Assembly: GCA_002438865.1 (NCBI GenBank)
Contig: DJRJ01000054.1
Location: 1-10,843, forward strand
Direction: 5' to 3'
DNA length: 10,843 bases
DNA from: Clostridiales bacterium UBA6363
GTDB taxonomy: Bacteria; Bacillota; Clostridia; UBA1381
Positions 6,401-10,843 of the stretch are shown one piece after another. A model generated the notes under the pieces. It did not search any database. It was not told where the DNA came from and saw nothing but the letters and a program-made list of their open reading frames with translations. How positions within the stretch are numbered: the stretch's first letter is position 1; each line of letters begins with the position of its first letter. The position numbers and the translations under genes are program-made.

Positions 6401-9141
6401 AACTCACCTGCGTCCGAAATAGTCCAGTCGCTGTCCAAATCCTTAAAGAGCGTGAGCGTAATATCCTTGCCGCCTATATTGTGCATAGCCTTAACCCTAT
6501 ACGCTGCCAGCTCCGCACTGTCGCAAAATTCCGTTTCCTTAACGCCTAATCTGATGTATGACAGCTTTGCCGCCGCTTGCTCGCCGCAGCTTGTGCATTT
6601 TCCGCTTTGCTCATCATAATTGTTATGCGCACATTTCAAACCGCAGGCACACACACCGCCCGTAAAGCCGTGGCTGTGCTTAACAACCTGAACGTTGTCA
6701 CTTATTTGAAGCAGGTCCGCTCCGAACTCGTCATATATCGGGACAATCGCACTCGGATCGTCCGCCTTTGCAAGCGAATATCCCGGTGCTAAAAGATCAT
6801 AGATTGTTTTGCCTTCAGCTTTGATGGTAGGTTTGTTGCCTTTCAAAGACTCACTTGAACAAATAAAGCTTCCGCTTGTAAGCGGCTCTATTTCGGAATT
6901 TTCGTCCGCCTCAAATCCGTTTGCCAGAACTACATTTTCTTTTATCGCAAGCTTTCCGCCCATAACACTGATGGCATGACACTGCCAAAGCAGACTTAAT
7001 CCGCCTTGAACCGTTATATTTTCAAGCGTAAGCTTACCGCCTTTTACATATATTGCTGCATCGTTGGTAGTTGATACACCCGCAAGATTTATTTTTCCGT
7101 TTTTCAAGGTAATATCGGCTTTATCTCCGATTATCAATACCGTGTTTACACGAACCCCCTCTCCGTTTACCGACCCGAATGTATGTCCGCCGAAATCAAT
7201 GGTGAATGTACCGGAGTTGATATTTACCGCCTTCCATAATTCAAGTGCTTCATGATAAATTAAATCGAAATTGATTAAATCAGTATGTATTGTAACAACA
7301 CTTCCGGGGAGTTTCATCGCCTTATCAACGGCTTCTTTAAAGGTTGTGAAAGCAAATTCGTCCTCGCCCGACTTAACCGACGCGGTTCTGTTCAATCCGC
7401 AGACGGAGCATATTTCGTTTTCAAAGCTGTGCTTTTCCGTTTTGCTTTTGTATCCGCAGACATTGCACATATATGAATGTGTCATACCGTCCCCGTCCGC
7501 AGTATATGCATATGTATGCGAAACGAATGTTTCCGCCTTTTCACCGCAGGCGCATTTGAACTTATGCCCCTCCGCATTGTATTCATCGGACGGGAGTTCG
7601 TATTTATGCTCCGCCTCGCCCGAGGTACTGCATAATTCACAAAAACATTTATGCTTGCCGACAGTTTCGGACGCTTCGTACCTGAATTTATGCTCCGTAC
7701 ACTTTGTAAAAGTTACCGATACGCCGTCCGTATTTTTGTAATCGCCCTTTTCGTCGGGACTGTCTGTTTTTACTACTTTAATATCATCTGCAAGCACTGC
7801 CGACACGGTATCATCGATCGGCTGTGCCTGTTCGGATTTAACCGTAAGATTTCCGCCGTACACGTTAAGCTTGCCGATACCGATTGTGTTTGCTTTGTTT
7901 ACAGCCGAAATATTTCCGCCGTAAAGGTTCAGCGTGCCGCTGCCGCCGATTAAAGCCGTATCGCTTTGTCCTTCAAGCGTGATTTTGCCTTCGGCTCCGC
8001 TTTGGCAATAAACCGAAAGCTCACCGTCCGCAATCAATCCGCCGTTATTGATTGTTACCTCTGCATCGTCAACAAGAATAAAATTAACCTTACCGCTTAT
8101 TGTCCAATCGGAGGTTACATCAAATTTACCGCTTATGACATACCATTTTCCTGCGTCGTTTCCGTTAAACACGGAGGTGTCTGCGCTGTTTATAATAGTA
8201 TAATCGGTACACTGTGCGGAATTGCCGTCCGCATCTATGTAGTCTATCGGTATGATAAGGTTTTCAACAACCTTCACTCCGCTCGGAAGCGTGTTGGGGT
8301 TTCCCGAAATATCTACCTTTACATTGTTTTGATCGACAAAGGTGTACCCGTCTGCAAGAAGATCGGCGGCAGTTCCGCCCTTGATTAAAATACCCCTGCC
8401 GGACGACGAGATAAACGTACCGCCGGAAAGCTTTGTTCCCCAATCGCCGTTTCGGCAAAGTCCTGCTTTGGTTCCACGCACCTCAGCATCGCCCGAAACG
8501 TACACTTTTCCGTAATTACTCGTTAAAATCCCGTAGCAGCTTCCTTTTATTTTTCCGCCGGAAACGGTTGCCGTACCATGCTCCGCATAGATAACCGCCG
8601 ACATAGAACTTTCTGTCTGGTTTTTCGTCATTTCAACCGTTCCGCTCAATACCTTCAAATCCGCATTTCCGCTGCAAAGGTAAATAACCGGTGTATAGGC
8701 GCCCCTGCAGAGATTGGTTATCTTTCCGTCTGCGGAACTGCTTTTATCACACACGGTAAGCGTCACCGTTTCTTCCTTGGGATATTTATTTGCTCCGAGC
8801 ATAATAAACCCACGGTCATCATTATCATAACTGCCCGACAGCGTACACCCGTTAAGGTCAAGCGTGATGTTTCCGCTTTTGAGAACAACATTATTGCTGC
8901 CTAAATCCGCATCGCCCGTAAGCTTAATCTCGGCGCTGTCTGCCGTCTGAGCGGCTGTAAACGCCGCTTCAATATCGGAATACGCCGTTTCCGTTGAGGA
9001 GTCGCCGTTAAGCGTTACGGTTGCAACATTTGCCGCATACTCCGCAATTCCGCCGTTTTCCTCCTCTGCCGATACGCCGATCGGTATAATTCCGAAAAGC
9101 ATGGTCAGGCATAAAAACATACTTAAAATTCGTTTTTGCAT
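460..9141 (-). CDS. Giant secreted modular surface protein with three C-terminal SLH domains (2893 aa)
   Basis: The start ATG (9141-9139) has an AAGGGAG ribosome binding site 6 nt upstream (9148-9154). Residues 1-25 are a signal peptide (MQKRILSMFLCLTMLFG, cleavage near VSA-EE). Residues about 40-1720 hold six divergent beta-helix-like modules, each opening with a 'Y-x-d-x-x-E-A' helix and a 'LTLDLNG'-like strand, and most closing with LLxxGYxF. Cys/His knuckles join them, and an Ig-like domain (about 1213-1320) sits between modules four and five. Residues about 1732-2520 are Ig/MBG-like domains. A hexaglycine linker (2617-2622) leads to a Listeria-Bacteroides repeat (2629-2695, FETNGG to GGWYTD to LYAAWT). 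Three SLH domains follow (about 2711-2765, 2771-2830, 2837-2893). SLH domains bind pyruvylated secondary cell wall polymers, so the protein should sit on the cell surface through its C terminus; there is no LPXTG signal. No catalytic domain is recognised. Adhesion, scaffold or carbohydrate contact are possible roles. The reading frame is intact over 8.7 kb. Confidence 0.93.
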   Translation of the reverse strand: MQKRILSMFLCLTMLFGIIPIGVSAEEENGGIAEYAANVATVTLNGDSSTETAYSDIEAAFTAAQTADSAEIKLTGDADLGSNNVVLKSGNITLDLNGCTLSGSYDNDDRGFIMLGANKYPKEETVTLTVCDKSSSADGKITNLCRGAYTPVIYLCSGNADLKVLSGTVEMTKNQTESSMSAVIYAEHGTATVSGGKIKGSCYGILTSNYGKVYVSGDAEVRGTKAGLCRNGDWGTKLSGGTFISSSGRGILIKGGTAADLLADGYTFVDQNNVKVDISGNPNTLPSGVKVVENLIIPIDYIDADGNSAQCTDYTIINSADTSVFNGNDAGKWYVISGKFDVTSDWTISGKVNFILVDDAEVTINNGGLIADGELSVYCQSGAEGKITLEGQSDTALIGGSGTLNLYGGNISAVNKANTIGIGKLNVYGGNLTVKSEQAQPIDDTVSAVLADDIKVVKTDSPDEKGDYKNTDGVSVTFTKCTEHKFRYEASETVGKHKCFCELCSTSGEAEHKYELPSDEYNAEGHKFKCACGEKAETFVSHTYAYTADGDGMTHSYMCNVCGYKSKTEKHSFENEICSVCGLNRTASVKSGEDEFAFTTFKEAVDKAMKLPGSVVTIHTDLINFDLIYHEALELWKAVNINSGTFTIDFGGHTFGSVNGEGVRVNTVLIIGDKADITLKNGKINLAGVSTTNDAAIYVKGGKLTLENITVQGGLSLLWQCHAISVMGGKLAIKENVVLANGFEADENSEIEPLTSGSFICSSESLKGNKPTIKAEGKTIYDLLAPGYSLAKADDPSAIVPIYDEFGADLLQISDNVQVVKHSHGFTGGVCACGLKCAHNNYDEQSGKCTSCGEQAAAKLSYIRLGVKETEFCDSAELAAYRVKAMHNIGGKDITLTLFKDLDSDWTISDAGEFNLTTADGVSLTKSITADSAGKKFGETVVTIIGGTYGKQSTDHSDLFGITCQNGGMVKIKGGSFYSLGVGGDVYTVADITESGYAFYRKDAKGNSKLYSALYTTSFGPIDSADPVFVAEHTNHVYSRQPLPYGMYYIGCDCGIEAAASITRGENTVYYSDFEEALNVAEDGDTIVICGSIQPQKDIVIDNKGSYGNPITIDLNGKGISFTKRSDYTVKNGHKLIINNNSFIRIAGSGEITSLYSERYAMTELLGGTYGTIESPDGVLTLHAVGYGIKGADGWIENRGTKVLNDVTVQKAPYEIKNIIVTTDPNGTTDSDTFYTGQKIYVKATVQLDDGEQPISSSKPYRVGVSTVSSSGAATSITFCSNDSADFVYECVLPDQSGEYELDIWVDYLGCRVVDGTKKITAAVCEHNYEDGVCKNCGVECAHQNISETGVCGTCGLQMAAEVSLNGNKSYYKTVAEAFAAAENNDSTVKLLKDVTLSEPIAINNGNLTLDLNGKQADLSKIELSGGKMTVKSSEYVLLKTEIVISNNAELTVSENCGIDTVKFVDNASAIEPFKVNSDAYIGMLIIEKQNPALSLSGGKFGAIRGNNISGINLLEDGYIFSNADSGECFMNKQAFSDSKVTFGDCVLKVVKCTHLEPDGNLCKYCNIRLAGAIGSYPYGSNRKYYTDIKDVFSGTITEDKYVRIMCDGYTTSEDIVLDGAKIQYYTNGGKLIFADGKSLIVKNGGRLWFGGDISSITVENGGVALPESGSVVGTLKIFDRNENFLLEYGSYGKIEVSDGDYTIADFLKANKTLKHTDGTWATDAELGAKQIENVEIKTKPIINERLDADCTSMVYGAKDKVTLTATFTGEGTASYKWYKDGMETSGAAQSEYTDNSVLDAGKHKYECVIMLDGYSRTVSCEVNVDKADPVYTAPTAKTGLIYNGSQQGLLETQGATAHGTIKYSLDGENWSTDVPTAEKADEYTVYYKIEGDKNHNGLQSELTTEIAKRQAKIANNSGSLKGYPETCEYGAVPEPRKEWFEITDSENGASFNWEWYDGDTKLDRKPEELGSYKLKVIVGDTENTIGASIVLNVTVTANTNTFSYGPEVTVYNNPNTVSYDELDLKNISPFDAETIEIDSYTVSVQENGQFQPYDPSTSDFQIAVQNGDSNGAVHIEVTGLSGKQNGEMFCIIIGNAHDKHYQDIILQIRLIAHDREEKELGAAMNSFTYGDTPAMPEYTAPTGTLKQTVSYAKDGVKLGNTPTDAGEYTVTVVCDTKSEIYKSTKTYEIRKRQIGDSAVNIEYADTFVYDGNSHVPVILVKMNGVPLRYSVDYRLTYPSDAKNAGVKNIKIEGIGNFSGEKDLPYVISRRTVTPDSVSLDNTIFTYDGTAKTPAVTVTDGTTTLNPETDYTVRYSNNTNAGTASVTVTGKGNYSFEITKEFVINKANVKVKVADAQKEYGEPAPNYALELVNSADASFADISAINALASFECDGSAADAAVTENGYEINATLTTDTTDNFDITVESMGKLTVKKALLTVKVKDVTREYGADNPTPEVEYTGFKNGETEAVLGGELQLTYADDINSETAVGDYSERIFASGRTSNNYDIHYEKGNVHITKIGVTASAGTAKSSYITVVLDRAVEGLAAANFTVKDSGNNVVAITGAAAAALNKNYILNGSFAAGKEYTVTVTLTGTSADATHTMVNGEFTVKPASSGGGGGGNSAPTSYTVKFETNGGSAVSSVKVDKNEKVSEPTMPEKDGYTFGGWYTDKELKTKYDFSEKVTQSFTLYAAWTKKDTEPDTPVNPEWKNPFTDVEKDKWYYENIRYAVENGLFGGVTETTFDPNGLLTRAMLVTVLWRAEGKPQVNYAMPFNDVDEESYFAEAVRWAASEGIVNGYSETEFAPDQNITREQIAAIMFRYAKYKGVAPTGEWAISMDYADLGEISDYAAEAVMYCKLKNIMQGKDNNNFAPQDNATRAETAAIMQRFIEGNK
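463..1011 (-). other. Three SLH (S-layer homology) domains at the C terminus of the giant protein
   Basis: Three consecutive copies start with NPFTDVEKDKWYY, MPFNDVDEESYF and MDYADLGEISDY. Each contains a run like 'Y/A-x-E-A-V-x-x-A' then 'F-x-P-x-x-x-x-TR'. The polymer-binding TRAE-type motif appears as LTRAM in the first, ITREQ in the second and ATRAE in the third, so only the last matches the consensus fully. Three tandem SLH domains are the usual number needed for a trimeric anchoring fold. The copies end within three residues of the stop codon. Confidence 0.93.
1057..1257 (-). other. Listeria-Bacteroides (InlB B-type, Flg_new) repeat after a hexaglycine linker
   Basis: Residues about 2629-2695 read YTVKFETNGG, then VSEPTMPEKDGYTFGGWYTD, then YDFSEKVTQSFTLYAAWT. 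This is the beta-grasp repeat found in listerial internalins and in many surface proteins of gut Firmicutes and Bacteroidetes. Only one copy is present. It is preceded by SSGGGGGGNS (residues 2615-2624), a flexible linker that separates the anchor region from the long ectodomain. Confidence 0.9.
1582..3948 (-). repeat. Array of Ig-like and MBG-like domains in the giant protein
   Basis: Residues about 1732-2520. The first unit (1732-1826) is Ig-like, with SYKWYKDG, then AGKHKYECVIMLDG. It is followed by MBG-like units starting near 1827 (KADPVYTAPTAK, YNGSQQG, EYTVYYKIEGDKNHNG), 2125 (FTYGDTPAMPEYT, PTDAGEYTVTV), 2200 (FVYDGNSHVP, NAGVKNIKIEGIGNFSG), 2273 (FTYDGTAKTPAVTV, NAGTASVTVTGKGNYS), 2348 (VKVADAQKEYGEPAPNY) and 2437 (VKVKDVTREYGADNPTPE). 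The units near 2200 and 2273 resemble each other closely, as do those near 2348 and 2437, which suggests internal duplication. Such domains usually act as stalks or binding modules. Confidence 0.75.
3982..9024 (-). repeat. Six beta-helix-like modules joined by Cys/His knuckles in the giant protein
   Basis: Module starts are near residues 40, 587, 860, 1060, 1360 and 1570. Shared opening features are a strand with A-x-V/I, a Y-x-T/D-x-x-E-A helix (AYSDIEAAF, FTTFKEAVDKA, YYSDFEEALNVA, YYKTVAEAFAAA, YYTDIKDVF), then strands ending in DLNG or a variant (LDLNG at 95-98, IDFGG, IDLNG, LDLNG). A closing motif recurs: LLADGYTF (261), LLAPGYSL (783), ITESGYAF (992), LHAVGYGI (1182), LLEDGYIF (1514), with a degenerate FLKANKTL (1707) in the sixth. 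Between them are strand-rich 'GG' ladders, such as LSGGKMTV and LYGGN, typical of right-handed beta-helix folds. The fold itself is inferred from the pattern. Confidence 0.7.
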
Positions 9142-9173
9142 TCTTTTCTCCCTTTCTTGAATGAACTGAAATC

Positions 9174-9854
9174 TTATATTGTCTTAGGTATCTTTTCAAT
9201 CATTGCGTCAATTACGTTTTTTGCAATGGTTTCATAATCAAATTGCTTGACAAAGGCAATTGCCTCCTTGATTTTCTCCTGCCCGATGTCATAAATCTTA
9301 AATGTTGACTCTAAAAATGCGTCTACCTTTTTATCCATCGTAAACCACATATCGCACGGAATTGTCATAAACCCGCGCATTATACCGCCCGACGCAATCT
9401 CACGCATATAAAAATCCTTAGTTTCCAAATCGGGCAGATGCGCCTTGAAGATTACCTCCAGCTTTTCGGTTATCATCTCCTGTATAATTTTAGTCGTACT
9501 CGTCAGGGAATATGCCGTGCAGTAAAGCTCACGTATGTTCTCGTTTGCCTCTACAATATAAAGCTGAAGCACCGTTTCTGCGGCATAAAACAGAATTTCG
9601 TCATCTGTTTTTCCCCTCACCATTTCTCTTGCGTTTCCGAACTGTTCCTCCAAAACATATTTTACCAAAACGGCGAGAATATTTTCCTTACTGCCGAATG
9701 TCCGTGTAAGAACACCCGTATTCGTTCCCGCCTCTGCCGAAATCTCTTTAAGCGAGGTCATTGCATAGCCTTTTTGCAGAAAAAGCTGTGCCGCCGTATA
9801 CAGCATTTTACTGCGCATAATTTCATAGTGTTCGCCGTGTCCGTAATTCGCCAT
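9174..9854 (-). CDS. TetR/AcrR family transcriptional regulator
   Basis: The protein has 226 residues if translation starts at the ATG at 9854-9852, which has an AAGGGGGTG ribosome binding site about 6 nt upstream. An upstream in-frame GTG (9863-9861) lies inside that binding site and is less likely; it would add three residues. Residues 14-64 form the DNA-binding domain: a first helix RSKMLYTAAQLFLQKGY, the helix-turn-helix TSLKEISAEAGTNTGVLTRTF (34-54, beginning after AM), and the family signature FGSKENIL (53-60). The remaining 160 residues are the helical ligand-binding and dimerisation domain, which is variable, so the inducer cannot be predicted. Its stop codon is 32 bp from the giant surface protein start, with no promoter in the gap, so the two are probably cotranscribed. 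It probably autorepresses through dyads in the intergenic region to the right. Confidence 0.93.
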   Translation of the reverse strand: MANYGHGEHYEIMRSKMLYTAAQLFLQKGYAMTSLKEISAEAGTNTGVLTRTFGSKENILAVLVKYVLEEQFGNAREMVRGKTDDEILFYAAETVLQLYIVEANENIRELYCTAYSLTSTTKIIQEMITEKLEVIFKAHLPDLETKDFYMREIASGGIMRGFMTIPCDMWFTMDKKVDAFLESTFKIYDIGQEKIKEAIAFVKQFDYETIAKNVIDAMIEKIPKTI

Positions 9855-9886
9855 TTCAATCACCCCCTTGAATATATTTTCAAAAC

Positions 9887-9900
9887 CGTAATGCGTTACG
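9887..9900. promoter_or_regulatory. Imperfect palindrome downstream of the tetR -10 box, candidate operator
   Basis: The arms CGTAA and TTACG flank a TGCG centre, with 12 of 14 positions in symmetric pairs. It lies just past the predicted tetR start of transcription (about 9906) in the tetR leader, where a bound repressor would block transcription. An overlapping, one-mismatch dyad (ATGCGT and ACGTAT around T) adds support. Function is inferred. Confidence 0.4.
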
Positions 9901-9912
9901 TATCATAATAAA

Positions 9913-9941
9913 AGTTTAACATAAAAATGTTGGATTGTCAA
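9913..9941 (-). promoter_or_regulatory. Promoter of the tetR - giant surface protein operon
   Basis: On the minus strand there is a perfect -35 TTGACA (9941-9936), a 17-bp spacer, and a -10 TAAACT (9918-9913) that matches 4 of 6 consensus bases. A TG one base upstream of the -10 (TGT-TAAACT) makes it an extended -10. Transcription should start near 9906, giving a leader of about 50 nt before the ATG at 9854. Confidence 0.65.
9918..9931. promoter_or_regulatory. Dyad in the tetR promoter spacer, candidate operator
   Basis: The arms AACAT and ATGTT are separated by AAAA. The dyad sits between the -35 and -10 boxes of the tetR promoter, a normal place for a TetR-type autoregulatory operator. The arms are short and AT-rich, so chance is possible. 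Confidence 0.3.
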
Positions 9942-9954
9942 TGCTTTGGGGTAA

Positions 9955-9976
9955 ATTTTTATCACAGGATAAAAAT
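9955..9976. promoter_or_regulatory. Perfect 9-bp inverted repeat between the divergent promoters
   Basis: The arms ATTTTTATC and GATAAAAAT are perfectly complementary around ACAG. The centre is about 51 bp upstream of the predicted start of the ferredoxin-like gene and about 60 bp upstream of the tetR start. This is an operator-sized site, placed to affect both promoters. A TetR dimer or a Crp/Fnr-type activator could bind here; it does not closely match the FNR or CRP consensus. It could also form a cruciform, but no terminator role is expected here. Confidence 0.5.
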
Positions 9977-9981
9977 ACATC

Positions 9982-10010
9982 TGGACAATCGCAATCGGCA
10001 AATGTATAAT
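9982..10010 (+). promoter_or_regulatory. Promoter of the ferredoxin-like gene
   Basis: A -35 TGGACA (9982-9987, 5 of 6 consensus bases) and a perfect -10 TATAAT (10005-10010) are 17 bp apart. Transcription should start near 10017, leaving a leader of about 36 nt before the ATG at 10053. This is the strongest sigma-A type promoter in the window. Confidence 0.8.
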
Positions 10011-10052
10011 ATATTTGTAAGCATAACGGTTAATGCGGAAAGGAAGAGATAT

Positions 10053-10739
10053 ATGAAACGAAGAATAATTAATATAGATAAAGACAAGTGCGACGGCTGC
10101 GGATTATGCGTGCAGGCGTGCCACGAGGGGGCTATCGTCCTTAAAGACGGCAAGGCGGCGCTTATGCGTGACGATTACTGCGACGGCTTGGGGGATTGTC
10201 TGCCGGTATGTCCCGCCGGAGCGATAACGTTTATCGAGCGCGAGGCGGCGGAATATGACGCCGCGGCGGTGGAGGAAAACAAAAAGCGCAAAAATATTCC
10301 CCATACGGGAGGGTGTCCGGGAAGCCGTGCAATGGCGATAGACAGGGATATTCCCGACGCCGTTACGGCATACAATCCGTCACAGCTGCGCCAGTGGCCC
10401 GTACAGATAAAGCTTGTGCCGACAAACGCACAATATTTCGACGGCGCCGATTTGCTTGTAGCGGCAGACTGTACGGCATATGCGTACGGCAATTTTCATA
10501 ACGAAATAATGCGCAAAAAAATTACGGTTATCGGCTGTCCCAAGCTTGACAGCGTTGACTATACCGAAAAGCTTACGGCGATTATTTCGGAAAACGATAT
10601 AAAAAGCCTTACGGTTGTGAAAATGGAGGTTCCCTGCTGTAAGGGAATAGAAAATGCGGCTGTCACCGCACTTAAAAACAGCGGTAAGTTTATTCCGTGG
10701 CAGGTAATAACGATTTCCACGGACGGAAAAATAATTTAA
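10053..10739 (+). CDS. Ferredoxin-domain (4Fe-4S) protein with a cysteine-rich C-terminal domain
   Basis: The start at 10053 (228 aa) has AAAGGAAG at 10039-10046 and follows the predicted promoter. An upstream in-frame ATG at 9927 would place the promoter inside the gene and is rejected. Residues 1-60 are a ferredoxin domain. The first motif is C13-x2-C16-x2-C19-x3-C23, followed by H rather than the usual P. The second is C43-x5-C49-x3-C53-P (YCDGLGDCLPVCP), with one of the usual four cysteines missing. The C-terminal domain (about 80-228) has conserved-looking GGCPGS (C88), ADCTAYAYGNFH (C140), GCPKLD (C162) and MEVPCCKG (C195, C196). This arrangement matches a family of small anaerobe iron-sulfur proteins of unclear function; some relatives are found, as I recall, near hybrid-cluster protein or Crp/Fnr genes. 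A soluble cytoplasmic electron-transfer or redox-sensing role is inferred. It is divergent from the tetR operon and appears monocistronic. Confidence 0.88.
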   Translation: MKRRIINIDKDKCDGCGLCVQACHEGAIVLKDGKAALMRDDYCDGLGDCLPVCPAGAITFIEREAAEYDAAAVEENKKRKNIPHTGGCPGSRAMAIDRDIPDAVTAYNPSQLRQWPVQIKLVPTNAQYFDGADLLVAADCTAYAYGNFHNEIMRKKITVIGCPKLDSVDYTEKLTAIISENDIKSLTVVKMEVPCCKGIENAAVTALKNSGKFIPWQVITISTDGKII

Positions 10740-10742
10740 GCA

Positions 10743-10773
10743 AAAAGCGCTCCTTCTTTGAAGGAGCGCTTTT
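10743..10773 (+). terminator. Rho-independent terminator after the ferredoxin-like gene
   Basis: A perfect 14-bp stem (10743-10756 with 10760-10773) has a 3-nt TTT loop. The stem includes the GC-rich core GCGCTCC and ends with TTTT in the descending arm. It begins 3 nt after the stop codon. The A-run on the left and T-run on the right make it able to work in both directions. Confidence 0.9.
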
Positions 10774-10779
10774 CAGACT

Positions 10780-10807
10780 GAAGACAAACCGTCTAAGGTT
10801 TGTCTTC
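10780..10807 (+). terminator. Second hairpin with a T-rich tail
   Basis: Arms GAAGACAAACC (10780-10790) and GGTTTGTCTTC (10797-10807) are perfectly complementary around a 6-nt loop, followed by TTTGTT. It sits 6 nt after the first terminator and may be a backup terminator or a dispersed repeat unit. Confidence 0.55.
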
Positions 10808-10822
10808 TTTGTTATCGGGAGT

Positions 10823-10840
10823 TTGAGGTGCTAACCTCAA
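10823..10840. repeat. Third hairpin at the window edge
   Basis: Arms TTGAGGT (10823-10829) and ACCTCAA (10834-10840) flank GCTA. The window stops 3 bp later, so the full repeat may be longer. No T-run is visible, so a terminator role is not supported. It continues a run of three inverted repeats in 100 bp. Confidence 0.35.
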
Positions 10841-10843
10841 GTT

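Noticed and set aside
7271..7741. A 156-codon open frame on the plus strand
   Set aside because: It is antisense to the Cys/His knuckle region of the giant gene and its composition mirrors that frame; no domain is visible.
3982..9024. CRISPR array or DNA-level tandem repeats in the giant gene
   Set aside because: The repetition is at protein level with variable lengths and many substitutions; no constant short DNA repeat with uniform spacers is visible.
460..9141. LPXTG sortase anchor or an enzymatic domain in the giant protein
   Set aside because: The C terminus ends in an SLH domain with no LPXTG, hydrophobic span or charged tail, and no catalytic motif could be recognised by reading the protein.
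9855..9863. GTG start for the TetR gene at 9863
   Set aside because: The GTG lies inside the AAGGGGGTG ribosome binding site that serves the ATG at 9854.
9927..10052. Longer reading frame for the ferredoxin-like gene starting at the ATG at 9927
   Set aside because: It has no ribosome binding site, the added 42 residues look unlike a protein domain, and the TATAAT promoter would fall inside the coding region. The ATG at 10053 has AAAGGAAG at good spacing.

Overview
The window looks like chromosomal DNA of a Gram-positive, low-to-mid GC Firmicute, probably an anaerobic gut-type Clostridium relative. The signs are a lipoprotein with a Gram-positive style lipobox, strong AGGAGG-like ribosome binding sites, three C-terminal SLH domains, a Listeria-Bacteroides repeat, and a cysteine-rich ferredoxin-like protein typical of anaerobes. 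The species cannot be named from the sequence alone.

Layout. Positions 1-304 (minus strand) hold the first 101 codons of a sugar-type ABC transporter solute-binding lipoprotein, which runs off the window. It has its own promoter and a dyad in its leader. A perfect 18-bp stem hairpin (417-456) separates it from the dominant feature, a single 8.7-kb gene (460-9141, minus) for a secreted 2893-residue surface protein. From N to C terminus this protein has a signal peptide, six divergent copies of a beta-helix-like module joined by Cys/His knuckles, a long run of Ig/MBG-like domains, a hexaglycine linker, one Listeria-Bacteroides repeat and three SLH domains. Directly upstream on the same strand is a TetR-family regulator (9174-9854), 32 bp from the giant gene and probably cotranscribed with it.

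The intergenic region 9855-10052 carries two divergent promoters and three inverted repeats. The rightward promoter drives a 228-residue ferredoxin-domain protein (10053-10739) with an unusual second cluster motif and a cysteine-rich C-terminal domain. It is followed by a strong intrinsic terminator and two more hairpins.

How the parts may fit together (inference): the TetR protein probably binds in the divergent region and controls its own operon, including the giant surface protein, and perhaps the ferredoxin-like gene. This would link a redox or small-molecule signal to display of a very large S-layer-associated protein. The solute-binding protein gene is a separate transcription unit. No mobile element, CRISPR array, tRNA or rRNA was seen. 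The giant protein shows no recognisable enzyme domain; a structural, adhesive or ligand-binding role is the most that can be inferred.
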